NCBI GenBank assembly: GCA_021296215.1
Contig: JAGWBA010000016.1
Location: forward strand, 1-36,353
Direction of reading: 5' to 3'
DNA length: 36,353 nucleotides
From: Flavobacteriales bacterium
GTDB taxonomy: Bacteria > Bacteroidota > Bacteroidia > Flavobacteriales > ECT2AJA-044
Shown piece after piece: positions 23,613 to 31,432 of this stretch (its first letter is position 1; each line of letters opens with the position of its first letter). A model generated the notes under the pieces. It was given only the letters and a program-made list of their open reading frames with translations. It was not told the origin of the DNA and searched no databases. Both the position numbers and the translations under genes were made by a program.

Positions 23613-24175
23613 AAACTCAGCACTGCTCCTAACTGGAAGTATTGATTTCTAACTCCAGAGTCATCGATATCATTCAGGCCCCAATGGTAGCGCGCATCTA
23701 CGGTGATCGGACCAAGCTTAAGGCCCAAGCCCGTGTGCCAGGGGAAATCGTACCACTCGGCTTTATTGTCATCGGTCTTTACATCTTGACCAAGTGCCGT
23801 AATGTTTTCTCCGACCTTGAAATTGGCCGCGATTCCCGCTTGAGCGAATACAGGTCCGAGCTTTAGGCGAAGTGCCGTGGGTAAGCTGATGTAATGCAAG
23901 TTTCTAAAATTGTCGTCATCGACCTTTGCACCCATTTGCTGATACTCAAGCCCCTTATACAAGTGAAGTAGCGGAACGATTTGCGTCGTTCGGAAGGTTC
24001 CTATGTAAAATCCGGATTTCGAATCGCCCGATGATGGAACTTGGTCCCCGTTGTTAAACAGCCCGGCATTTGACCAACATGCGCGAATTCCGTGGGTAAC
24101 TTCTTCTTGTGCATTTACACCGAGAGCAAAGCCCAAAAAGGCTACAAGAACAATAGATATAAGAGCAGTTTTCAT
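23609..24175 (-). CDS. Outer-membrane beta-barrel protein
   Basis: 188 residues from ATG 24175 with signal MKTALISIVLVAFLGFALG followed by VNAQ. The rest alternates hydrophobic and polar residues (FYIGTFRTTQIVPLLHLYKG, LHYISLPTALRLKLGPVFAQ, GLGLKLGPITVDARYHWGLN) and ends in QLGAVLSF with the C-terminal Phe of outer-membrane barrels. It fits the porin-like opacity/PorT-type family of Bacteroidota. Longer in-frame starts up to 24283 lie before the signal peptide and are rejected. Probably monocistronic. Confidence 0.82.
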   Translation of the reverse strand: MKTALISIVLVAFLGFALGVNAQEEVTHGIRACWSNAGLFNNGDQVPSSGDSKSGFYIGTFRTTQIVPLLHLYKGLEYQQMGAKVDDDNFRNLHYISLPTALRLKLGPVFAQAGIAANFKVGENITALGQDVKTDDNKAEWYDFPWHTGLGLKLGPITVDARYHWGLNDIDDSGVRNQYFQLGAVLSF

Positions 24176-24299
24176 ATGGATTGAGTTTAGTTTTTTTACT
24201 AAGTTTCTCTTTTTTGTAGCAGGTTTGACCTGATAGTTAGTTGGTTCTTCCTTAATAAGTGTACATATACCCTTTAATTCCAAAGAATTTTGGAGACCT

Positions 24300-24313
24300 T
24301 AGATTCAAATCTA
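24300..24313. promoter_or_regulatory. Small dyad upstream of the KAS III gene
   Basis: TAGATT-CA-AATCTA is a 6-bp inverted repeat with a 2-bp centre, 5 nt before the start codon. A near-match -7 element (GAATTTTG) lies just upstream. It may be an operator or a 5' hairpin; nothing more can be said. Confidence 0.3.
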
Positions 24314-24318
24314 GTCCT

Positions 24319-25386
24319 ATGATCAATTCTATCATTACCGGAACGGGAAGTTGCATTCCGGAGCGCGTGGTCACCAATGCCGATTTCATGCGAAACGGTT
24401 TTTACAACGACGACCAAACGGCTTTGGAATACGACAATGAAAAGATCATTGAGAAGTTCGAGGCGATCACTGGTATCCGTGAAAGGCGGTACATTAAGGA
24501 GGATCAAACTTCGTCTGAGATCGCTACTCGCGCTGCCGAGATTGCGATTGCGGATGCGGGAGTGGATCCGGAATCTCTCGATTATATCATACTTGCTCAC
24601 AATTTTGGTGATGTCCGGAAGCATACGATTCAGACCGATGTATTACCCGGATTGGCTGCTCGAGTAAAGCACAACCTCGGTATTGCGAACCCTAGATGCG
24701 TTGCATACGACATCTTGTTCGGTTGTCCCGGCTGGATACAATCCCTTATTCAAGGGCACATCTTTATTCAGGCCGGAGAAGCCAAGAAGGTTCTGGTCAT
24801 CGGAACAGAAACCCTCTCCAGAGTGGTGGACCCACATGATCGCGATGCCATGATCTTTGCGGATGGAGCAGGTGCTTGTATTCTGGAAGCAAAGAAAGAA
24901 GATGAACGCCGTGGAATACTGTCGCACCGAACCCTGACACATACCGTTGATGAGGCCTATTACCTCGCTATGGGAAAATCTAATTCCCCTGAAAGCGACC
25001 CTCGCGTTCGCTACATTAAAATGGAAGGCCGTAAGATCTATGAGTATGCGTTGACCGAAGTGCCCGCAGCCATGAAGGAATGCTATGATGCCTCCGGAGA
25101 AAAGATAGAAGACCTCGAAAAGATCTTCATCCATCAGGCCAATGAAAAAATGGACGAGGCGATCGTAAAGCGCTTTTATCGACTCTATAAAGTCCCCATG
25201 GAAGAGAAGGTGCTTCCGATGAATATCCACACCCTTGGCAATAGCTCGGTTGCGACCGTTCCTACCCTTTTCGATCAGGTGAAACGAGGAAATTTAGGTA
25301 GCCACAAACTTTACGATGGTGAGATCATACTCTTTGCCAGTGTTGGCGCCGGCATGCACATCAATGCGGTGACCTATATACTTTAG
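24319..25386 (+). CDS. 3-oxoacyl-ACP synthase III family protein
   Basis: 355 residues of the KAS III (FabH-like) thiolase fold. The triad is Cys136 in DILFGCPGW, His272 in FIHQANEKM and Asn308 in HTLGNSSVATVP. The C-terminal FASVGAGMHINA fits the family. FabH condenses acetyl-CoA with malonyl-ACP to begin fatty-acid synthesis; KAS III relatives also make resorcinols, olefins and other products. The protein is longer than E. coli FabH (317) and not next to other fatty-acid genes, so I keep the family name only. The start at 24319 gives the expected MINSIITGTGS; the upstream frame is intergenic. Confidence 0.9.
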   Translation: MINSIITGTGSCIPERVVTNADFMRNGFYNDDQTALEYDNEKIIEKFEAITGIRERRYIKEDQTSSEIATRAAEIAIADAGVDPESLDYIILAHNFGDVRKHTIQTDVLPGLAARVKHNLGIANPRCVAYDILFGCPGWIQSLIQGHIFIQAGEAKKVLVIGTETLSRVVDPHDRDAMIFADGAGACILEAKKEDERRGILSHRTLTHTVDEAYYLAMGKSNSPESDPRVRYIKMEGRKIYEYALTEVPAAMKECYDASGEKIEDLEKIFIHQANEKMDEAIVKRFYRLYKVPMEEKVLPMNIHTLGNSSVATVPTLFDQVKRGNLGSHKLYDGEIILFASVGAGMHINAVTYIL

Positions 25387-25421
25387 TTCTTAGGGTTGAG
25401 TTCTTAGGGTTGAGTTCTTAG
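25386..25421. repeat. Tandem 14-bp repeat after the KAS III gene
   Basis: GTTCTTAGGGTTGA occurs twice in tandem (25386-25399, 25400-25413), followed by a partial third copy (GTTCTTAG, 25414-25421). It begins at the last base of the KAS III stop codon. The 76-bp gap to the convergent WYL gene also has the direct repeat AATTAAG at 25454-25467. Confidence 0.7.
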
Positions 25422-25462
25422 TTGGCTATGGGCAATGAACCATGAACTCAGTCAATTAAGAA

Positions 25463-26491
25463 TTAAGAATACCTATCCGCAGCTGACCTAAGCGTCTCTG
25501 CAATCTCCTTTCTCAACCATTTGGGCTCTAAAACTTCAATCTTATCTCCGAGTGACAATAATTGCATTTTGAAGTCAGGTGTTACGTGCACGGTCCAGGA
25601 CAATACTCCCCCATGGTCATCTTCGGAGAGAATCTCTTGAGACGAATGCCATGGTTTTGTGCGAGCATAGAGTAGATCGCGCCGATCGAGCCGCACTTCC
25701 ACCCGAGAGGGTGCCTTGTCCGGAATCGTAAAAATGCCATAGGCGTGTTTGAAGTAAGCCGCTGCATCGATTTTTTTTCGTTCGGAAGAGGGGTATCTAA
25801 CGGGACCCATGCGCAGCGAGCGGATGCGTTCCAAGCCGTATAGCCGGAGTGCTTCACGTTCGGGCGACCAACCTACTATGTACCACCGCTGTTGTGATTC
25901 TTTAAGTAAGTAGGGGTGGAGCCGAACCGTTCTCGTACGTTCGTCATCGAAATAGAAATAGTCGAACTCGATGACCAGACACTCCTTTATCGCATTGTAG
26001 ATTTGATCGATGTACGACCAGCCATCGTATTGGGGTAGTACTTCGAATTCGATGAAGTGATCTTCCTCTTGGTCGTGCTTCTTTTGAAGTGAAAGGCGCT
26101 CGCACAGCCTGGTGATCGCCGGAGCGAATTGGCGCAGCAGAGGGTTGTCGGCAAAACCGCTAAGCAGTTGAGCCGCTGACTCCAAGGCGACGATCTCTCT
26201 CGACCCAATTCCCAACCCATCGAGGGAATAATTGCCATCCTGGTAGTAGTACTCTTTGCTCCCTCTGTCATAGGCGATTGGGGCGTCGTATTCGTCCCGC
26301 ATCAGACGGAGGTCCTTGTCGATAGTGAACAATGAAACCTCGTTCCCAGAGCGAGCAGAATCGATTCCAAAGAGCTCCTCCACGCATTGATCGCGCAAAA
26401 ACTCTTTGGTGGCAGGAGCGGTACGGAATTTGTTCCGCAGTACCCGATCGATCACCCTTATTCTAAGCAGTTGTTTCTTAGTTACCGGCAT
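25463..26491 (-). CDS. WYL-domain transcriptional regulator
   Basis: 342 residues. The N-terminal 90 residues are helical and DNA-binding-like (KQLLRIRVIDRVLRNKF, then FTIDKDLRLMRDEYDAPIAY), as in winged-helix WYL regulators. The WYL domain (about 160-245) includes RTVRLHPYLLKESQQRWYIV, with WYI in place of WYL, and LRLYGLERIRSL. The C-terminal WCX-like extension ends in KEIAETLRSAADRYS. WYL domains bind nucleic acid or nucleotides and often control defence or DNA-damage genes. It is divergent from the large lectin gene; its start region contains the -33 box of that gene, so the two may be co-regulated. Confidence 0.88.
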   Translation of the reverse strand: MPVTKKQLLRIRVIDRVLRNKFRTAPATKEFLRDQCVEELFGIDSARSGNEVSLFTIDKDLRLMRDEYDAPIAYDRGSKEYYYQDGNYSLDGLGIGSREIVALESAAQLLSGFADNPLLRQFAPAITRLCERLSLQKKHDQEEDHFIEFEVLPQYDGWSYIDQIYNAIKECLVIEFDYFYFDDERTRTVRLHPYLLKESQQRWYIVGWSPEREALRLYGLERIRSLRMGPVRYPSSERKKIDAAAYFKHAYGIFTIPDKAPSRVEVRLDRRDLLYARTKPWHSSQEILSEDDHGGVLSWTVHVTPDFKMQLLSLGDKIEVLEPKWLRKEIAETLRSAADRYS

Positions 26492-26518
26492 TGTACACGA
26501 ATCTAATCACTATCTTTG
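26491..26518 (+). promoter_or_regulatory. Promoter of the lectin/CHU_C gene
   Basis: TTG (26491-26493) and TATCTTTG (26511-26518) are 17 nt apart. The ATG follows the -7 element by only 3 nt, so transcription should begin at the start codon itself. Confidence 0.6.
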
Positions 26519-26521
26519 AGT

Positions 26522-29500
26522 ATGCAGCTCCGCCTATTCGTTTTCCTTCTCTTTTGGGGCAGTATCGCAGTTGGGCAACCCAATACCTTGGGAACGGCCT
26601 TTCTCGGTACGGATGGCTGCTATACGCTTACCTCGAACGGCCCCGGGCAGGTGGGGGCCGTGTGGTTCGAAGACACCCTCGACCTAACCAAGCCTTTTGT
26701 GATCGACACCAGGGTTTTACTCGGCAGCTCCGACTTCGGAGCCGATGGTATGGTCATCGTCCTAATGAACGATCCCGGTAATTCGATAGGGTTGTATGGG
26801 CAGCAACTAGGGTACGGATCCCTTACCAATGCCTTTGGTGCGGAGATCGACATATTCCAGAATGGCCCACCAACCGATGACCCGGTTTACGACCACGTTG
26901 CGTACCACACGGGCGGAACAGTGATTCATGCTCCGTCCCCGGCACTCAGTGCCCCGGTTAGCGCCCTGCCCGGAAACGCGAATATAGAAGATCAAAACTG
27001 GCACCGGGCTCAACTGTATTGGTACCCCGATTCGCAAAAGCTCGATCTCTACATCGATTGCTCCTTGCGGTTGAGTAGGACCGTAGATCTTCAATCTATT
27101 CTGGGGGTGAGTGAGGTTCAGTGGGGAGCAACCGCGGCCACAGGCGCGGCGTCAGCGACTATTCGTATTTGTATGGAGTACGCCGGAAACTCAACGAATG
27201 ATACTATAAATCAGTGCTTCGGAACGATTCAGCCCAATTTTTTCACTCCCTACATTCAGACTTATTCTTGGAGTCCTACAACAGGAGTGTCCGACCCGAC
27301 CATTCCCAACCCCCTGATCTCACCTTTTCCGGCCACGACCTACACCCTAACGCGAACCGATAGCTGTGGTATTCAGCGATTCGATACGCTTACGATCAAT
27401 GCCTTTAACGGCGTTGATCCGCTGCCGCCTGCAACGATAATCTGCGAAGGAGATACTTTTTTTGCCGACCTCGGCGTGTATCCCAACTATACTTGGTCCG
27501 ATGGGGCAACTGCTAACCCCCGGCCACTCACGCAACCAGGAACGTACTCCGTTACCATCACGGACCAAGGATCGGGGTGCTCGGTCATTGACAGCATCCA
27601 GCTCTTCGTGGCCGACCTCAACTTACAGGCGACCAACGTGAACGTTTGCTATGGCGATACCACGGAAATATCCGCGAGGCCCCCCTTTGCTGCCTTTTGG
27701 TCCGATTTCGATAACGGCCTTTCGGCCGGATGGCTACCTGCCGATACCATGTCGTACCTCTACGAACAAACGGCCGGACCGTTTGGTAACGACACGGCAC
27801 AATGGACTCTTCTGAACCTTCCGGAGCACGATCAGGTGACCGTTTCTTTTACTCTGTACATATTCGATTCGTGGGACGGGAACAACCTTCCCGATGGGCC
27901 CGATCTATGGGGCTTTAGAGCTGATGGTTCATCGATAATAAATACTGCGTTTTCCAACGTTTCATCGAATCAGCAAAGCTATCCCGACGACTATCAAATC
28001 GATTACCCAGCCTTTACAGGATCGGCGATGCAGGATCTCCCGCCTCGCTGTACTCCAACTTCTCGTACTACCGTCTACAACATTCAGAAGACCTTTTCGC
28101 ATTCCGATTGTGATCTTGTTTTGGAGTGGTTTGGCAACCTCACCAACGCAGGATCAGCACCATGGTGCGATGAAAGCTGGGCCATCGATAATGTTGTCGC
28201 CACAACCAACACAGCCCCACCCACGAGTGGTTGTCCGCCCGGGTTTTCGTGGTCGAATGGTGCTGTCACAACTACCTTCATCGATACCATTACCGACACG
28301 ACGACCTACGTATACACCGCCGATTTCGGTTCCATCATTTGTTCCGATACCCTTGTGGTCAACAAATTGGGGAACCCCTTCGATCCGTTCCAAGACTCGC
28401 TGTTCATCTGCTGGGATCAACAGGTTACGCTGAACGCCGGTTCGGGTTACGTTAGCTTTCTTTGGAGCACTGGTGCGACCACCCAAACCATACTACTCAG
28501 CGCGGGCGGACAATACTGGGTGGAGGCCTATGATGATGCTTTTTCCTGCTTGGGGCGCGATTCGGTGTGGATCGAAAGAACGGCGGAACCGCTATTGACG
28601 TCCGATACAACACTTTGCGAAGGCAGCCTTCTTCAGCTATCTCTTGATACCTTATACGGTCCCGACTATCAGGTTTTATGGAGTACAGGGGTAGCGGTAA
28701 ACAGCATTTCGTTGAATGTTTCCGCTTCCGATACCGTTTGGGTGGCCGTCTCGAATTCACAGATCACATGCTACGATTCGCTGTACGTCAACGGCGCTAA
28801 CTACCACCTTCTTCTCGATGACACTACGGTTTGGTGCCCCAATGAGCCATTGCTTTACTCAGCGGTTCAGGGGGCCGACCGCTACGACTGGAGCACTGGT
28901 GATTCCACCGCGAATACGTACTTCCTGGATCAGGGATGGTACTACCTCACCGTAACTTCCGGAAGTTGCATTCAGCGCGATAGTTTATGGCATCAGTGGT
29001 TCAATGACTATAGCGATATTGTACCTGATAGTACGGCCGAGTGCAGTCCATACGCCTTGGATCTTTCCAACTTGCCGTGGACCACAATGAACGTTGAGCC
29101 GGTAGGCTACTCTGGCAATTACATCGTACTCGATCAAAGCGATACTTACTACCTTTCCGGAACGGATTTCAATGGCTGTGCCGTGGCCGACACCATGATC
29201 TTATGGATCGGTGTGTATCCCGATGTGGAGTTGTACTACCAAGAGGATTGTCCAACCACCTCATTATGGTATACGTCTAACGACACCGCCACTTTTCAGG
29301 GATGGTCCATCGACGGTAATGAAATTCCCGCTCCCCAACTCGATACCGTCATTCAAGGATATGAAAACCTTGAACTCACTGCCTGGCTTCATAATTACTG
29401 CGGTGTCGATTCGGCCTTTGTGACCTACGAACCCGGCTGTTTCCCGCGTGGCGTTATCTACATCCCCAACGCGTTTACGCCAAATGGCGATAACGTGAAC

Positions 29501-29725
29501 GACTACTTCCGCCCGCAGGGCGATGAATTCGAAAAATTCGAGTACCAGATCTTCAATCGGTGGGGCGAGCTCGTTTTTAATGGCGACGATAAAGACTCCG
29601 GATGGGATGGGTCCGTGAATGGGGAGCCCGTGAGTACGATCACCGTTTTTGTAGTGCGGGTGCGTGTTTGGTACTCTGACGGAACCATCGAAGAAGAAAG
29701 AACCACGCTCCGTTTGATTCGTTGA
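26522..29725 (+). CDS. Large secreted L-type lectin protein with CHU_C sorting domain
   Basis: 1067 residues from ATG 26522 (a TTG lies 6 nt upstream but would precede the signal peptide). Signal MQLRLFVFLLFWGSIAVGQ. Residues 20-230 form an L-type lectin-like domain (GCYTLTSNGPGQVGAVWFED, FGADGMVIVLMND, FGAEIDIFQN, NWHRAQLYWYPDSQKLDLYI). The middle contains several Ig/PKD-like beta repeats, each with a W-S-x-G-A-T or W-S-T-G motif. The last 90 residues are the gliding-motility-associated CHU_C domain (IPNAFTPNGDNVNDYFRP, FEYQIFNRWGELVF, DSGWDGSVNGEP), a type B signal for type IX secretion. It is probably a surface carbohydrate-binding adhesin. Confidence 0.9.
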   Translation: MQLRLFVFLLFWGSIAVGQPNTLGTAFLGTDGCYTLTSNGPGQVGAVWFEDTLDLTKPFVIDTRVLLGSSDFGADGMVIVLMNDPGNSIGLYGQQLGYGSLTNAFGAEIDIFQNGPPTDDPVYDHVAYHTGGTVIHAPSPALSAPVSALPGNANIEDQNWHRAQLYWYPDSQKLDLYIDCSLRLSRTVDLQSILGVSEVQWGATAATGAASATIRICMEYAGNSTNDTINQCFGTIQPNFFTPYIQTYSWSPTTGVSDPTIPNPLISPFPATTYTLTRTDSCGIQRFDTLTINAFNGVDPLPPATIICEGDTFFADLGVYPNYTWSDGATANPRPLTQPGTYSVTITDQGSGCSVIDSIQLFVADLNLQATNVNVCYGDTTEISARPPFAAFWSDFDNGLSAGWLPADTMSYLYEQTAGPFGNDTAQWTLLNLPEHDQVTVSFTLYIFDSWDGNNLPDGPDLWGFRADGSSIINTAFSNVSSNQQSYPDDYQIDYPAFTGSAMQDLPPRCTPTSRTTVYNIQKTFSHSDCDLVLEWFGNLTNAGSAPWCDESWAIDNVVATTNTAPPTSGCPPGFSWSNGAVTTTFIDTITDTTTYVYTADFGSIICSDTLVVNKLGNPFDPFQDSLFICWDQQVTLNAGSGYVSFLWSTGATTQTILLSAGGQYWVEAYDDAFSCLGRDSVWIERTAEPLLTSDTTLCEGSLLQLSLDTLYGPDYQVLWSTGVAVNSISLNVSASDTVWVAVSNSQITCYDSLYVNGANYHLLLDDTTVWCPNEPLLYSAVQGADRYDWSTGDSTANTYFLDQGWYYLTVTSGSCIQRDSLWHQWFNDYSDIVPDSTAECSPYALDLSNLPWTTMNVEPVGYSGNYIVLDQSDTYYLSGTDFNGCAVADTMILWIGVYPDVELYYQEDCPTTSLWYTSNDTATFQGWSIDGNEIPAPQLDTVIQGYENLELTAWLHNYCGVDSAFVTYEPGCFPRGVIYIPNAFTPNGDNVNDYFRPQGDEFEKFEYQIFNRWGELVFNGDDKDSGWDGSVNGEPVSTITVFVVRVRVWYSDGTIEEERTTLRLIR

Positions 29726-29742
29726 CGCAGAATGTATCTTTG
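29713..29742 (+). promoter_or_regulatory. Promoter of pnuC inside the end of the lectin gene
   Basis: TTTG (29713-29716) and TATCTTTG (29735-29742) are 18 nt apart. The -7 element overlaps the nominal ATG of pnuC (29732), so the real start is more likely the in-frame GTG at 29747, 4 nt after the element. Confidence 0.55.
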
Positions 29743-29746
29743 GGCC

Positions 29747-30370
29747 GTGGATCTCGTTGAATTGATCATAGGACCCTATCGCGAATATTCTACACTGAAT
29801 ATCGTCATTGAAGCAGTGGCCATGATCTTTGGCCTGCTCAGTGTTTACTACGCTCGATTGGCCAAGATAGCCGTGTATCCGACCGGAATTATCTCCACGG
29901 CGCTCTACATCTATATCTGTTTCGGCACCAAGCTCTACGCCGATATGGGCATCAACGTGTACTTCACTTTGATGAGCATTTACGGCTGGTATGTTTGGCT
30001 TCGCTTGAAGCCTGAGAATTCCGAAGAAAGGCCGATTCAGCGCCTACGGCGCGATCAGTATCCGCAACTCGTGGCCTTCCTCATCGCGGCCTGGGCGATT
30101 CTGGCCTTCGCATTGGTCCGCTATACCGATAGCGATGTACCTTACGTTGATGCAACAACGACAGCACTGTTTTTCGCAGGTATGTACTTCATGGCTCGAA
30201 AGCGAGTCGAGCACTGGTGGTTGTGGATCATCGGAGACGCGATCTCAGTTCCTTTGTACTTCTATAAAGGATTGGGCATTACGGCCTTTCAGTACATCGT
30301 ATTCCTCTATCTGGCCATCATGGGGTTGCGCGAGTGGAACGCTACCATTTCAGACCGAGATTTACACTGA
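29747..30370 (+). CDS. pnuC: Nicotinamide riboside/mononucleotide transporter PnuC
   Basis: 207 residues from GTG 29747 (212 from ATG 29732). Seven membrane helices. The signature is in the C-terminal half: HWWLWIIGDAISVPLYFYKG and TAFQYIVFLYLAIMGLREW, together with YPTGIISTALYIYICF and YADMGINVYFTLMSIYGWY. PnuC takes up nicotinamide riboside by facilitated diffusion driven by intracellular phosphorylation. The promoter position argues for the GTG start, because the ATG at 29732 precedes the predicted transcription start. No riboswitch is visible upstream. The 3' end overlaps the convergent barrel gene by 29 nt. Confidence 0.9.
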   Translation: MDLVELIIGPYREYSTLNIVIEAVAMIFGLLSVYYARLAKIAVYPTGIISTALYIYICFGTKLYADMGINVYFTLMSIYGWYVWLRLKPENSEERPIQRLRRDQYPQLVAFLIAAWAILAFALVRYTDSDVPYVDATTTALFFAGMYFMARKRVEHWWLWIIGDAISVPLYFYKGLGITAFQYIVFLYLAIMGLREWNATISDRDLH

Positions 30371-30797
30371 CAAGCCCCCAGGTTCCGGCCGTGAATTGTA
30401 TATGCCAGTCATCGGTCTGCGAGTTGTATCGGTAGCCCAAATTCAGTACCGGCAAGGCGTAGCTGTTGTACCCATCGCTCAAGTCAAAGAGTATCACGCC
30501 TCCCAAATCCCCTAAAACCTGATGTCTCTTCCGCCCAAAAGCCGTGCGGCCAGCTGCTAAAGCATGAGGTCCAAATTGGCCGGGACGTGACCAAAATCCG
30601 CCGCCAACAAAGTATTCCCAATTCCAAAGCTCAATGTGATCGTTCACGCGATGTGAATATCGAACTTCGAATCCGGAATTCGCAACGGTGGCCGAACCGC
30701 CGGATATCTGAAACTCAAGGGTATTGTCAATTTGGGCGCTTTGTCCAAAAGCACCGAACAATACGATAGAAAATAGCGCAGTTACGAGTTGTTTCAC
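30342..30797 (-). CDS. Small outer-membrane-like protein of unknown function
   Basis: 151 residues from GTG 30797, signal MKQLVTALFSIVLFGAFGQS. The mature part is rich in aromatic residues and beta-strands (SGFEVRYSHRVNDHIELW, YNSYALPVLNLGYRYNS, WHIQFTAGTWGLVSVNLGLK), as in short outer-membrane barrels. A -7 element TATTTTTG (30812 to 30805) lies 7 nt before the GTG, supporting this unusual start. The last 29 nt are antisense to the end of pnuC. Confidence 0.68.
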   Translation of the reverse strand: MKQLVTALFSIVLFGAFGQSAQIDNTLEFQISGGSATVANSGFEVRYSHRVNDHIELWNWEYFVGGGFWSRPGQFGPHALAAGRTAFGRKRHQVLGDLGGVILFDLSDGYNSYALPVLNLGYRYNSQTDDWHIQFTAGTWGLVSVNLGLKW

Positions 30798-30804
30798 AAC
30801 AACT

Positions 30805-30812
30805 CAAAAATA
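30805..30812 (-). promoter_or_regulatory. -7 element of the small barrel gene
   Basis: Minus-strand TATTTTTG, a perfect TAnnTTTG, ends 7 nt before the GTG start at 30797. No good -33 box was seen upstream. Confidence 0.4.
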
Positions 30813-30837
30813 GTTATTGCGATCCTTATTGAGGCTC

Positions 30838-31383
30838 TTAGGACCCAATTTGTGCACGAACCCTAGTATGATCCCACTCCAGGATCAACTCGTTCGAACT
30901 GGAGAATCGAATGGTAAACTGCTCCACCACATCGTCTATGGTTTCGGCCGGGACCGTAACCGAAAGAATGTCGTGCGCATCTTCGCGAGCCGCTTTGGCA
31001 TCCCAATTCACTCCCCATGGGTACATCTTGGTATTCCAAATCAAAACCCATTCAGTTTCACTCGGAATTGTCCAAAAAGTATATTTGCCTGCGGCAAGAT
31101 CTTCGCCCTCGATCGTCAGATCGACATTAGTGGAAAAGGTGGTCGCCTCGTTTGCTCTGGTACGCCAAACTTCACCATAAGGTACGAGGTCGCCGAAGAT
31201 CACTCGGTCTTTTTTGTAAGGACGGTTATAAAAGACCTCTACCTCACCACCGGAAACGGTATGTGAAATGGTTTCTTCAGGACTGTGCTTCTTGGTTTGG
31301 GATTGCATGTATTTATATGCGCCAAAAAGAAGAACGATAAGTGCGACCAAGGATATGAACAGCCATTTTAAAAAACGTGTCAT
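30838..31383 (-). CDS. DUF2911-family protein
   Basis: 181 residues. An N-terminal membrane helix (FLKWLFISLVALIVLLFGAY) anchors a beta-rich periplasmic domain. The DUF2911 signature is visible in EVFYNRPYKKDRVIFGDLVP, VWRTRANEATTFSTNVDLTI and FWTIPSETEWVLIWNT, and near the end in FSSSNELILEWDHTRVR. DUF2911 proteins are widespread in Bacteroidota and lack a defined function. It lies 40 nt before the small barrel gene on the same strand. Confidence 0.9.
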   Translation of the reverse strand: MTRFLKWLFISLVALIVLLFGAYKYMQSQTKKHSPEETISHTVSGGEVEVFYNRPYKKDRVIFGDLVPYGEVWRTRANEATTFSTNVDLTIEGEDLAAGKYTFWTIPSETEWVLIWNTKMYPWGVNWDAKAAREDAHDILSVTVPAETIDDVVEQFTIRFSSSNELILEWDHTRVRAQIGS

Positions 31384-31432
31384 TGCGGGTTAGTTTGGTT
31401 ACATAGCACGATGAAGGTACGAAAGCGCCCGA

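Noticed and set aside
25386-25421. CRISPR or attachment site at the tandem 14-bp repeat
   Set aside because: Only two full copies in direct contact, no spacers, no integrase nearby.
29722-29746. TPP or other riboswitch upstream of pnuC
   Set aside because: Only 21 nt separate the lectin stop from the GTG start, and the promoter lies there, so there is no room for an aptamer.
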